This document shows, one piece after another, positions 1 to 6,499 of a stretch of 7,165 nucleotides of DNA (positions within the stretch are counted from its first letter, which is position 1; each line of letters opens with the position of its first letter). The DNA is taken from positions 1 through 7,165 of the forward strand of contig JAJXTA010000037.1 in NCBI GenBank assembly GCA_021784265.1, in the 5' to 3' direction. Source of the DNA: a bacterium. GTDB lineage: Bacteria; Verrucomicrobiota; Verrucomicrobiia; Limisphaerales; J093. The translations under genes were made by a program, and so were the position numbers. Under the pieces are notes generated by a model that was not told where the DNA came from, did no database searches, and saw nothing but the letters and a program-made list of their open reading frames with translations.

Positions 1-19
1 TCACCACACCGCATCGTTT

Positions 20-50
20 CCCAGGGTAGCCGCTGCGCGGCAACCCTGGG
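20..50. repeat. REP-like hairpin 1 with TGC triloop
   Basis: Seen: an 8-bp outer stem, CCCAGGGT (20-27) with ACCCTGGG (43-50), one A-A mismatch (28/42), then a 5-bp inner stem GCCGC (29-33) with GCGGC (37-41) closing on the loop TGC (34-36). It lies beyond the 3' end of the minus-strand glycosidase gene. No T-tract follows on either strand, so an intrinsic terminator of the standard kind is unlikely. The form resembles dispersed palindromic (REP/BIME-type) elements. Dispersal through the genome is inferred, not seen, since only one copy is in the window. Confidence 0.6.
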
Positions 51-59
51 CTAGGCGAC

Positions 60-80
60 ACAACCCCCTGCGGGGGTTGT
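60..80. repeat. REP-like hairpin 2 with TGC triloop
   Basis: Seen: a perfect 9-bp inverted repeat, ACAACCCCC (60-68) with GGGGGTTGT (72-80), around the loop TGC (69-71). It sits 9 nt from hairpin 1 and has the same triloop, so the two look like one paired element. It is about 120 nt beyond the stop codon of the minus-strand glycosidase and could protect or end that transcript, but no T-tract is present. Confidence 0.6.
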
Positions 81-199
81 CCCCTGCCCATCCCGAACCC
101 GACGCCGCCCAAGCCCTGACCGCCGCTGGCGCGAAGCGTCTTGGAGTGCGGTTGTCCTCTACCGCTTTCACCCATGCTGCCTACCGGCCGCGGACACAA

Positions 200-2728
200 T
201 CACTCGAATCGGAGCACCGTGAACGAGGACGGGGGGAAGCGGTAGGTCACGCCCTCGGGCGACCACCGGCAGGCCCAGGGACGGGTGTGGGGCGTGACCC
301 GGTGCGGATCTGTCGGCGGGTTGAACGCGCGGAGCGGGCCGCTCAACTCCGAGACCGTCGCCTCAGGCCGGGTGGGCGAGAAACCCTGGAGTTGGAGGCG
401 GGCGGCGACGGTGTGAGTCGCGAGGTTAACAACCTCCAGCACCAAGACCTTGCCGTCGGTGGTGCGCTTGGCGGTCACGCTGAGGGAATCGGCTGGCCCG
501 GCGAGGTCGCTTTGAACCCTTAGCGGTGCGTGGTTGCGGGCGATCATCTGGGTCACGTAGTAAGGGGGCTGGGCCCAGACTTGGGACGGGGTCAGGAAGA
601 GCAAGCCTTGATCCCACCCGTTGTCGTTCTGCCCATCGGGTTGGAGGCAGTTGGCCGAGCAGACCACCGGCACCCGGTCGCCGAGCCGCTCCAGCGCGGT
701 GATGGCGTAGGCGTTGGCCAATGCCCTCCGGAGCTGGTGGTTGCCGGCGTTGAGCTCGAAGACCGCCACTTTGAAGCGGGCTCCCGGGTTGATGGTCTCC
801 AAGGCGGTGACGAACGACGGGGCCACCCGCACGGTCCCGAGGTCGCCGGGGTCCTCGGTGCCCAGGTGGATGTCGAACCACACCTCGGCCTGGTGCTCCT
901 TCGCCAGGGCCAGGATCTGCCGATGCGTCGCCAAGCTCGTGATCCCAGAGCAGGCGCCGCTGAAATGATCCGGGTCCGCGATGGGCCGCCCGTAGCAGAA
1001 ATCGCCGACCACCGGGATGACGGTCGGGTCCTTGGCCCAGATGGCCTCGGCGATCGGCCGGAAGCGCCGCCAGTAGTTCTCGTCCACCCGCTCTTCATTG
1101 CCCATCTCCAGGTGCCGCAGGTGGTAGGGCTGCGGGTGCCCGTCCGCAACCCGCCGGCGGCCCCAAAGGCTGTCGGCCGGCCCGTTGACGTATTCGACGA
1201 AGTCGGCCAGGTCCTGCGGCGTCTCGTCCAGGTTAAACGCCGGAATGGGCAGGAACCCGGCGGCCTCGCAGAAATTCAAGAAATCGATGATGCCCCAGCC
1301 GTTGGAGGCGTACGGATACCAAGTGCCGCGGTAGGGAGGGCGCCGGTCGGGGGGGCCAATCATCTTCTTCCAGCGATACTCGGGGGCGTTGACCATCGAA
1401 CCGCCGTAGCGCAGGACCGTCAGCCCCTGGGCGATCAACCCTTGGGTGACATCCTTGCGCACGGGCAGACCGCGAAACCGGCCCCAGGGCCCCGGTTGGA
1501 GAAAGGCCTGGCCGAGAACGACGGCCCCCGGTTGGCGGAGCGTGACGGCCAGCCGCCCGTGGGGATCGGTAGCGGTGGGGGTGAGGCGGAAGGAGAGCCG
1601 TTGCCACTTACCCGCCTCGAGCCGGAGCCGGCGCGTGGCATACCGGCGGCTGCCGTCTCCGCTCTCGAGACCGACCCAGACCGGGGTGGGCGCGTCGGCA
1701 CGGGCCCAGAGAAAGCCCTCGTACGGTTTGCCGGCCACGAAGGACATCCCCCAGCGGTTGAGCCCAGCGTTCTCGAGCCCCACCTCGCCCGTGCCACCCG
1801 TGAAGCTCATCGCCTGGCTCTGCCGCCCCGTAAAGACCCGGGTCGTCTCCAAGGCGAAGCGGCCCGTGGCGGAGCCGCGTCGCATCGGCCGCCACATCCG
1901 GCTAACAGCACCCGTGTCCGCCGCCGCCGGGCGGAACGGCAGGTCGCGCCGCGGTCCGCCGGCCTCGACCCAGAGACGGCGGAAGCGGGCCGGCCTGCGC
2001 CAGGGGCGAACCCCTACTTGGCCGGAGACCAAGGGATGGTCCGTGTCCTCGTAACGGACCACCGGCCGGCCGTCCACCTCGACGGCCAAGGCCCGCTCCG
2101 TGAGGCGGACGACGAGGTGGATCCACTGGCCGGTCGGCACGCTGCAAGGTGTGTCGCTGAGGTGCTCCCAGTTCTGGCGGTGTCGCCCCAGCACCAGCAC
2201 CTTCCGCTGCGCGTCCAAGGAGACCTCATACCCGCTGAACCGGTCCGCGCCCACGGCCGGCGCACTCACTTTAACGATCAGCCCGGCGTTGCCGGGGCTC
2301 CGGTCGGCCAGCCAAACCTCGACCCCGACGGCGCCGGTGGCGAAGGCTGGGGTCGCGCTGATCAGCTTGGGCCCATCGTCGCCGTCGGCCAGGAGCACGC
2401 CGTCGGTCACCGCCCAATCGCCGCCGTAGGCTTGGAAGCCGGCAGGCGGCGTGGACTGAGGCGGCTCTTGAAAACTCTCACCATACACCATCTGGCTGTA
2501 GAGGCCGCCATAGACCTCGTGGTTCACGTCCTCGAGACAGGCGCCGGTCATGGTGCGCGAGATCGAATCAAGGACCCGGTCCGCAGCCACGCGGATGACG
2601 GTTTCCTGGGCGTCCAGTGGGCCGGCCAACGCCAGCACGGCCGCCAGCAGCGGGCCGGCGCCGCGCCGCGTCGCGCGGCGAGGGAACCGCCAGGCGGAGA
2701 GAGAGAGTCGGCAACGTGGCTTGGGCAT
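200..2728 (-). CDS. Secreted multi-domain GH51 alpha-L-arabinofuranosidase-like glycosidase
   Basis: Predicted 842-aa exported glycoside hydrolase, probably releasing arabinofuranosyl or similar residues from plant or algal polysaccharide outside the cytoplasm. With the chosen ATG at 2728, residues 1 to about 41 form a signal peptide: a basic stretch rich in Arg, a hydrophobic LLAAVLALAG core, and a likely cut near DAQ. The opening GH51 strand follows (EDVNHEVYGGLYSQMVYGESF, about 66-86). Residues of about 100-255 look like an inserted LamG/concanavalin-like sandwich, and about 275-410 like a CBM4_9-type jelly roll. The catalytic barrel starts near LRYGGSMVNAPEYRW (about 439). Glu545 in EMGNEE fits the family acid/base, and Glu658 in VAVFELNAGNH fits the nucleophile. 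A C-terminal beta domain ends the protein. Frame 200-2824 is open further upstream, but the added residues are Pro-rich and would bury the signal peptide. No Shine-Dalgarno is visible. Substrate specificity is unproven; GH51 also includes endoglucanases. Confidence 0.85.
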   Translation of the reverse strand: MPKPRCRLSLSAWRFPRRATRRGAGPLLAAVLALAGPLDAQETVIRVAADRVLDSISRTMTGACLEDVNHEVYGGLYSQMVYGESFQEPPQSTPPAGFQAYGGDWAVTDGVLLADGDDGPKLISATPAFATGAVGVEVWLADRSPGNAGLIVKVSAPAVGADRFSGYEVSLDAQRKVLVLGRHRQNWEHLSDTPCSVPTGQWIHLVVRLTERALAVEVDGRPVVRYEDTDHPLVSGQVGVRPWRRPARFRRLWVEAGGPRRDLPFRPAAADTGAVSRMWRPMRRGSATGRFALETTRVFTGRQSQAMSFTGGTGEVGLENAGLNRWGMSFVAGKPYEGFLWARADAPTPVWVGLESGDGSRRYATRRLRLEAGKWQRLSFRLTPTATDPHGRLAVTLRQPGAVVLGQAFLQPGPWGRFRGLPVRKDVTQGLIAQGLTVLRYGGSMVNAPEYRWKKMIGPPDRRPPYRGTWYPYASNGWGIIDFLNFCEAAGFLPIPAFNLDETPQDLADFVEYVNGPADSLWGRRRVADGHPQPYHLRHLEMGNEERVDENYWRRFRPIAEAIWAKDPTVIPVVGDFCYGRPIADPDHFSGACSGITSLATHRQILALAKEHQAEVWFDIHLGTEDPGDLGTVRVAPSFVTALETINPGARFKVAVFELNAGNHQLRRALANAYAITALERLGDRVPVVCSANCLQPDGQNDNGWDQGLLFLTPSQVWAQPPYYVTQMIARNHAPLRVQSDLAGPADSLSVTAKRTTDGKVLVLEVVNLATHTVAARLQLQGFSPTRPEATVSELSGPLRAFNPPTDPHRVTPHTRPWACRWSPEGVTYRFPPSSFTVLRFE

Positions 2729-2756
2729 GAGTGGGAGCGGGGACGGGAAGGGAGGA

Positions 2757-2933
2757 TCAAGGGCCGGTCTTGCGGCGGGTGGTATGGGCCGGAATCCAGT
2801 AGCCGAGCGAGGCCAGAACCGCACTGCTGGCGGTCACCACCGGCATCTCGAGGAGGGTAACGCCGAAGCCGCCGCCCCAGCCCCCTCCGGTTGGGGGCTT
2901 GGACAACTCCATGTTGGATGTGTTAGCCTGCAT
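2757..2933 (-). CDS. Doubtful small membrane-type ORF, 58 aa
   Basis: I do not recognise this ORF. It would read MQANTSNMELSKPP, then a Gly/Trp-rich stretch (GGGWGGGFG), then a mainly hydrophobic stretch (VTLLEMPVVTASSAVLASLGYWIPA) that could cross a membrane, and a basic tail (HTTRRKTGP). It ends 28 nt upstream of the glycosidase start on the same strand and diverges from the pseudouridine synthase gene, so it would lead a two-gene transcript. Against it: there is no Shine-Dalgarno, GC-rich DNA gives many chance ORFs, and a hairpin (2879-2899) lies inside it. Confidence 0.22.
   Translation of the reverse strand: MQANTSNMELSKPPTGGGWGGGFGVTLLEMPVVTASSAVLASLGYWIPAHTTRRKTGP
2879..2899. repeat. 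Hairpin in the divergent spacer
   Basis: Seen: AGCCCCC (2879-2885) pairs perfectly with GGGGGCT (2893-2899) around a 7-nt loop, TCCGGTT. It is between the divergent glycosidase and pseudouridine synthase genes, where it could act as an operator or leader structure. No T-tract follows it. The rest of the 2729-2994 spacer shows no convincing promoter; TTGGAC (2899-2904) with TGTTAG (2921-2926) is too weak to call. Confidence 0.4.
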
Positions 2934-2994
2934 CGACAAGGCGCGCCGCGCCGGGCTGGGTTTGCTTGGCGCCTTGATACGTCGCGCCACCACG

Positions 2995-3825
2995 ATGGCC
3001 AAGCCAAATCACATCGAACTCGGCAACCACGAGCGACTCCCGATCCTCTATGAGGATCGCGCCGCGCTGGCCATTGACAAACCGCCGGGCTGGATGCTCG
3101 TGCCCGTCTCCTGGCAAGACACCCCGCATAACCTCCAGGCGGCCCTCCTGTCCAGCCTCCAGACCGGCGCCTTCTGGGCGCGCTCGCGGCACCTGAAGTT
3201 CCTGCGCTACGTGCATCGGTTGGACGCCGAGACCAGCGGCGTCCTGCTCCTGGCCAAGAGCCACGGAGCGCTCGAGTCCCTGAGCGCGTTGTTCGAGGCG
3301 CGCCGGGTCGAAAAGGTCTATCTGGCGGTGGTCCACGGCGTACCTTCCGCGGCCGCCTGGGTCTGCCGCTTGGCCATTGCTCCAGACCCCCGCCAGACCG
3401 GCAGGATGCGGACCGTGGCGCACGGGGGGAAAGAGGCGGAAACGGCCTTCCGTGTCCTGGAGACCGTGTCGGTCGCCAACGCCCATCCGCGCACCCTGAT
3501 CGAGGCCCGCCCCTGGACCGGGCGGACGCATCAGATCCGCCTCCACCTCGCCGCCGCCGGCCACCCCGTGGTGGGTGATCCGTTGTACGGCCCAGCGGGG
3601 CCCAGCCCGGCGAGCGCGGCAAGCCCGTCCGTCGAGGGTCAGCGCCCAGCGGGATCCGCGCGAGCGATGGGCGGCCTGGGCCTCCGGGCGGTGAGCTTGG
3701 ACTACCGCGACCCTTTCACCCACCGCCCGGTTCGCATCCAGGCGCCAGCGGACCGTTTCCTGCGCGACTACGGTTTCCGCCCCCTCACGACCGCGGGGTG
3801 TTTGGCGTGCTCCCCAGACGCCTAG
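2995..3825 (+). CDS. RluA-family pseudouridine synthase
   Basis: Cytoplasmic enzyme expected to turn uridine into pseudouridine at set positions in rRNA or tRNA. The catalytic motif HRLDAETSG is at residues 74-82, with Asp77 as the expected catalytic aspartate. The conserved C-terminal block GRTHQIRLHL (176-185) followed by AGHPVVGDPLYG (188-199) also marks the family. Residues 16-36 (PILYEDRAALAIDKPPGWML) are the usual opening strand of the domain. There is no N-terminal S4 domain. The frame opens at a TTG at 2899 with an ATG at 2911. I chose the ATG at 2995 because MAKPNHIELGN is how I recall related proteins beginning, and because the upstream residues look unconserved. That gives 276 aa. 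A low-complexity Ala/Ser/Pro-rich insert (about 201-224) follows the DPLYG motif. The target RNA position cannot be read from sequence. The cysteine desulfurase starts 24 nt after the stop. Confidence 0.88.
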   Translation: MAKPNHIELGNHERLPILYEDRAALAIDKPPGWMLVPVSWQDTPHNLQAALLSSLQTGAFWARSRHLKFLRYVHRLDAETSGVLLLAKSHGALESLSALFEARRVEKVYLAVVHGVPSAAAWVCRLAIAPDPRQTGRMRTVAHGGKEAETAFRVLETVSVANAHPRTLIEARPWTGRTHQIRLHLAAAGHPVVGDPLYGPAGPSPASAASPSVEGQRPAGSARAMGGLGLRAVSLDYRDPFTHRPVRIQAPADRFLRDYGFRPLTTAGCLACSPDA

Positions 3826-3849
3826 CGGCGGGACCCTCTCCATCGGCAC

Positions 3850-5016
3850 ATGCGCACCATCTATTTTGACCATAACGCCACTACGCCGCTGGACCCCGCG
3901 GTGCGCGAGGCGATGATGGGAGCGTTGGGGGAGACCTTCGGCAACCCCTCCAGCATTCATCATGTGGGACGCCGTGCCCGGGTGCTCTTGGATGAGGCGC
4001 GGGAGCGTGTCGCCCGGGTCTGGGGCTGCAGGCCCAGCGAGGTGATCTTCACCAGCGGCGGCACTGAAAGCGTTAATCTGGCCATCTTCGGCACGGCCAG
4101 GCGGCTCCGTGGCCAAGGGCGGCATCTGGTGACGTCGGCGGTGGAACATCACGCCGTTCTGCATCCCCTGCGGTCCCTGGCGGAGCACGAGGGGTTTGCG
4201 GTGACCCATGTCCCGGTCGATTCCAATGGGCGCGTGGATCCCGCCGATGTGCGGCGCGCGCTACGCCCGGACACAATCCTTGTGTCGGTGATGGCTGCAA
4301 ACAACGAGGTCGGCACGATTCAGCCGGTGGCGGAGATAGGCCGGATTTGCGCGGAAGCGGGCGTGCTTTTTCACACCGACGCGGTGCAATGGTTTGGGAA
4401 AGAACCATTTACATCGGTTCGCGAGCTCCAGGCCGACTTGGTATCGCTCTGCGCTCACAAGTTTCATGGCCCTAAGGGAGCCGGTGTCTTATTCCTGCGC
4501 TCGCCTTTGCGTCTCGACCCTCTCCTGCTGGGCGGCGCTCATGAGGCCGAGCAACGGGCGGGGACCGAAAACCTAGCGGCAGTCCTCGGCCTGGCCACAG
4601 CGATGGAACGCTTTCTTAAGCCTCCGGTTTTCGGTGTGCCTGAGGTGAGGCACTGGACACGGATGCTGGAGGAGGCGCTGCTGGGCATCGCCGGGGTCTT
4701 CGTCCATGCCCGCGGCTCGACCCAGGGGCAGCGGCTATGCAATACCGTCGCCTTCAGCGTGGAGCACTGCGACAGTGTCGCGCTCCTGGCGAGTCTGGAC
4801 CTGGAGGGCATCTGCGCCTCGGGCGGGGCCGCCTGCTCGAGCGGGCTTTTGACCCCGTCCCATGTGCTCTTGGCCATGGGCGTCCCTCCGCCTCTGGCTA
4901 CCTCACTGATCCGCTTTTCTTTGGGCCGGGACTCGACTGCGGCGGAGGTCCGCCTGGTGACGGACGCCTTGCCCTCGATCATCCGCCGCGTCCAACAGAG
5001 CGGGGCCCACCGTTGA
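3850..5016 (+). CDS. Cysteine desulfurase, IscS/NifS type (class V aminotransferase fold)
   Basis: PLP enzyme of 388 aa that takes sulfur from L-cysteine as an enzyme persulfide, giving alanine, to supply Fe-S clusters and tRNA thiolation in the cytoplasm. All key parts are visible: the opening strand IYFDHNATTPLDP (4-16), SGGTESVN (69-76), His100/101 in VEHHAV, the PLP ring contact Asp177 in HTDAVQ, Lys204 in CAHKFHGPKGAG as the PLP Schiff-base lysine, RAGTEN (236-241), and Cys329 in SGGAACSSG as the persulfide cysteine. The long Cys loop and the RFSLGR block (355-360) place it in group I with IscS and NifS. Length is near that of the family (about 400). It follows the pseudouridine synthase by 24 nt and probably shares its transcript. 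No iscU, iscR or mnmA is beside it, so iscS and nifS cannot be told apart here. Members of this superfamily can also release selenium from selenocysteine, which may matter given the peroxiredoxin downstream. Confidence 0.93.
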   Translation: MRTIYFDHNATTPLDPAVREAMMGALGETFGNPSSIHHVGRRARVLLDEARERVARVWGCRPSEVIFTSGGTESVNLAIFGTARRLRGQGRHLVTSAVEHHAVLHPLRSLAEHEGFAVTHVPVDSNGRVDPADVRRALRPDTILVSVMAANNEVGTIQPVAEIGRICAEAGVLFHTDAVQWFGKEPFTSVRELQADLVSLCAHKFHGPKGAGVLFLRSPLRLDPLLLGGAHEAEQRAGTENLAAVLGLATAMERFLKPPVFGVPEVRHWTRMLEEALLGIAGVFVHARGSTQGQRLCNTVAFSVEHCDSVALLASLDLEGICASGGAACSSGLLTPSHVLLAMGVPPPLATSLIRFSLGRDSTAAEVRLVTDALPSIIRRVQQSGAHR

Positions 5017-5051
5017 GCACGCTGCCGACAACCTGTGAACAGCCCCTGGGG

Positions 5052-5071
5052 CTTGGTGGATAAGCACCAAG
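5052..5071. repeat. Hairpin after the cysteine desulfurase gene, overlapping a DnaA-like box
   Basis: Seen: a perfect 7-bp inverted repeat, CTTGGTG (5052-5058) with CACCAAG (5065-5071), loop GATAAG. It begins 36 nt after the cysteine desulfurase stop. No T-tract follows, so it is a poor intrinsic terminator. The best DnaA-like box (5055-5063) spans the left arm and the loop. Confidence 0.45.
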
Positions 5072-5142
5072 GGACCGACTTATCCCACGCCCCTGCCAAA
5101 GCTATTCACCAGGCAAAAACGACGCAACTCCTTGCGCCAACC

Positions 5143-5171
5143 TTGACAACACCGGCCCTTTCCCTTATTCA
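5143..5171 (+). promoter_or_regulatory. Candidate dnaN promoter
   Basis: A perfect TTGACA -35 (5143-5148) is followed after 17 nt by TATTCA (5166-5171), a poor -10 with three of six matches. The DnaA-like box TTATTCACC (5165-5173) overlaps this -10, which would let DnaA affect dnaN transcription. The dnaN start codon is about 50 nt downstream. Confidence 0.35.
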
Positions 5172-5223
5172 CCACCCTTAATAAGAAACTTCGTTAGCCC
5201 GGAAGAGAGTACCGTAAGCTGCC

Positions 5224-6333
5224 ATGAAACTGACCATCGCCAAGGAGCAGATCACCAACGGTCTGCAAGCAGTGCAGAATATTGTCGGAACGCGGACCAC
5301 GCTCCCCATCCTGTCGAATGTGCTTCTACGCGCCTCGGGCGAACAGGTGGAACTGACGGCGACGGACTTGGATGTGACGATTTCCTGCGGGGTGCCGGCG
5401 CGCGTCGAGCGGCCCGGAGCGATCACGCTGCCGGTCAAACGCCTCTTCAGCATTGTGCGGGAGCTGAGCGCGCTGGAGCTGGAACTTGAGGTTGATGATA
5501 AGAACCAGTGCAGCATCCGGGCGGGCGGGTCTTTCTTCAAGGTCTATGGGCTGCCCGCCGAGGATTTCCCGCCACCGGCCAAGCTGGGCGAGCGGCCGCC
5601 CGTGACCTTGCCGCAGGCGAAGGTGCGGGCGATGCTGCGCAAGACCTCGTTCGCGGTCTCGAGTGATGAGACGCGCTACGTCTTAAACGGCATCTTCGTC
5701 AGCCTCAAAGAGCACAAACTGACGATGGTGGCCACCGATGGCCGACGGCTGGCCCTTACCGATGAGGAAGTCGATGCCACCGTGGAGAGCCAAGCGGAGG
5801 TCATCGTGCCCACGAAGACCATCACCGAGCTCAACCGCCTGCTTCAGGATAAGGGCGAGGTGCAGATGGCCTTTGGCGAGAACCAGGGCTGGTTCCGCCT
5901 CTTGAACGAGAAGGGTGATCCGATCCTGGTTGTAAGTAAACTTGTGGATGGCGCTTACCCAAATTACCGCCAAGTGATCCCAGCCGAGTCGCGGGAGCGA
6001 GTCTCTTTGCCCCGCGAGGAGTTGCTCCAGGCCCTGCGGCGAGCCGAGATCATGACCAGCGACAAGAACAACTCCGTCAAGCTGAGCTTTAGCCGGAACA
6101 ACTTGGCCATCACGGCCAATACACCGGAGGTCGGCGAGGTGCGCGAGAGCATGGCGCTCAACTACAAGGGGGCGGACTTGGCGGTGGCGTTTAACCCGGT
6201 CTTCCTCCTGGACGCCTTGAAAGCGCTTGATAACGACGAGGTTTTCCTCGAGCTGACGGATGAACTCAGCCCCGGGGTGCTCAAGATCAACGGACCGTTC
6301 CTCTACGTCATCATGCCCATGCGCATGAATTAG
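5224..6333 (+). CDS. dnaN: DNA polymerase III subunit beta (sliding clamp)
   Basis: Ring-shaped processivity factor that encircles DNA and tethers polymerase III and other replication and repair proteins. The 369 aa match the family length (about 366) and cover all three clamp domains (about 1-120, 128-245 and 246-369). Visible marks are TDLDVTI (47-53), SFFKVYGLPAEDFP (103-116), YVLNGIF (152-158), ATDGRRLA (170-177, part of the hydrophobic pocket that binds partner peptides), VDGAYPNYRQVIP (241-253), and the C-terminal YVIMPMRMN (361-369), whose MPMR forms part of the same pocket. The ATG at 5224 begins MKLTIAKEQ, as expected for the first beta strand. The GGAAGAG at 5201-5207 is too far away to be a good Shine-Dalgarno. 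The gene is alone here: no dnaA precedes it and no recF or gyrB follows, unlike the classical order. Confidence 0.97.
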   Translation: MKLTIAKEQITNGLQAVQNIVGTRTTLPILSNVLLRASGEQVELTATDLDVTISCGVPARVERPGAITLPVKRLFSIVRELSALELELEVDDKNQCSIRAGGSFFKVYGLPAEDFPPPAKLGERPPVTLPQAKVRAMLRKTSFAVSSDETRYVLNGIFVSLKEHKLTMVATDGRRLALTDEEVDATVESQAEVIVPTKTITELNRLLQDKGEVQMAFGENQGWFRLLNEKGDPILVVSKLVDGAYPNYRQVIPAESRERVSLPREELLQALRRAEIMTSDKNNSVKLSFSRNNLAITANTPEVGEVRESMALNYKGADLAVAFNPVFLLDALKALDNDEVFLELTDELSPGVLKINGPFLYVIMPMRMN

Positions 6334-6355
6334 CTCGCCTCCGCCACAACCTTGG

Positions 6356-6382
6356 CTGTCAGCGGCGGCCCAGCCGCGGCAG
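6356..6382 (+). terminator. Weak candidate hairpin after dnaN
   Basis: GCGGC (6362-6366) pairs with GCCGC (6373-6377) around GGCCCA. The stem can extend imperfectly outward through CTG (6356-6358) and CAG (6380-6382). It begins 23 nt after the dnaN stop. With no T-tract it could end transcription only weakly or with Rho. Such GC-rich stems are common by chance in this DNA. Confidence 0.28.
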
Positions 6383-6435
6383 GCCAGTCCATCGCGGTAG
6401 GCGGGAACACGCTGGCCGGGGGCGGGGCGGAGCGC

Positions 6436-6465
6436 TTGACACAGAGCCAGCTAATCGTTTAGATT
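6436..6465 (+). promoter_or_regulatory. Candidate sigma-70-type promoter of the peroxiredoxin gene
   Basis: A perfect TTGACA (6436-6441), an 18-nt spacer, and TAGATT (6460-6465, four of six matches to TATAAT). This places a start of transcription near 6472, about 28 nt before the ATG. It marks the peroxiredoxin as an independent unit and not part of a dnaN operon. No Shine-Dalgarno is evident before the ATG. Confidence 0.5.
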
Positions 6466-6467
6466 AG
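6451..6467. promoter_or_regulatory. Palindromic operator candidate, CTAATC-N5-GATTAG
   Basis: A perfect inverted repeat with 6-bp arms, CTAATC (6451-6456) and GATTAG (6462-6467), and spacer GTTTA. It covers the 3' part of the promoter spacer and all of the proposed -10, the normal place for a repressor to act. It is AT-rich in a GC-rich setting, which argues against chance. It does not match a Fur, PerR or OxyR site that I can name, so the regulator is unknown. Confidence 0.5.
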
Positions 6468-6499
6468 CCGTCGTCCGTGGTCGCCGTGACGCGTAATCT

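Larger units (their letters stand above)
5034..5173. other. Cluster of DnaA-box-like sequences upstream of dnaN
   Basis: Compared with the DnaA box TTATNCACA, the spacer holds: TTATCCACC on the minus strand (5055-5063, one mismatch), TTATTCACC (5165-5173, one mismatch), CTATTCACC (5102-5110, two mismatches) and CTGTTCACA on the minus strand (5034-5042, two mismatches). TTATCCCAC (5080-5088) is a weaker match. The stretch around 5165-5190 is locally AT-richer than its surroundings. Many bacterial origins lie next to dnaN, so this could be part of oriC, or a DnaA-controlled promoter region for dnaN. No perfect box is present and no dnaA is adjacent, so origin function is only inferred. Confidence 0.45.

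Noticed and set aside
77..523. A 148-aa plus-strand ORF near the left edge
   Set aside because: It mostly overlaps the 3' end of the GH51 gene in antisense and has no domain-like content.
2729..2824. Longer glycosidase form starting at 2824
   Set aside because: The additional 32 residues are Pro/Arg-rich and would place the signal peptide core too far from the N-terminus; the ATG at 2728 gives a normal export signal.
530..2860. A 776-aa plus-strand ORF covering almost all of the glycosidase region
   Set aside because: It is the antisense shadow of the GH51 gene. Its product is Arg/Gly/Pro/Val-rich with no recognisable domain, as expected of long chance ORFs in GC-rich DNA.
2899..2994. N-terminal extension of the pseudouridine synthase from TTG 2899 or ATG 2911
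   Set aside because: The extra residues show no S4 domain or other recognisable content, while MAKPNHIELGN at 2995 looks like a natural family start. Start remains moderately uncertain.
2923..4209. A 428-aa minus-strand ORF
   Set aside because: It lies opposite the pseudouridine synthase and the start of the cysteine desulfurase, both of which have clear catalytic motifs; its own sequence is low-complexity and unrecognisable.
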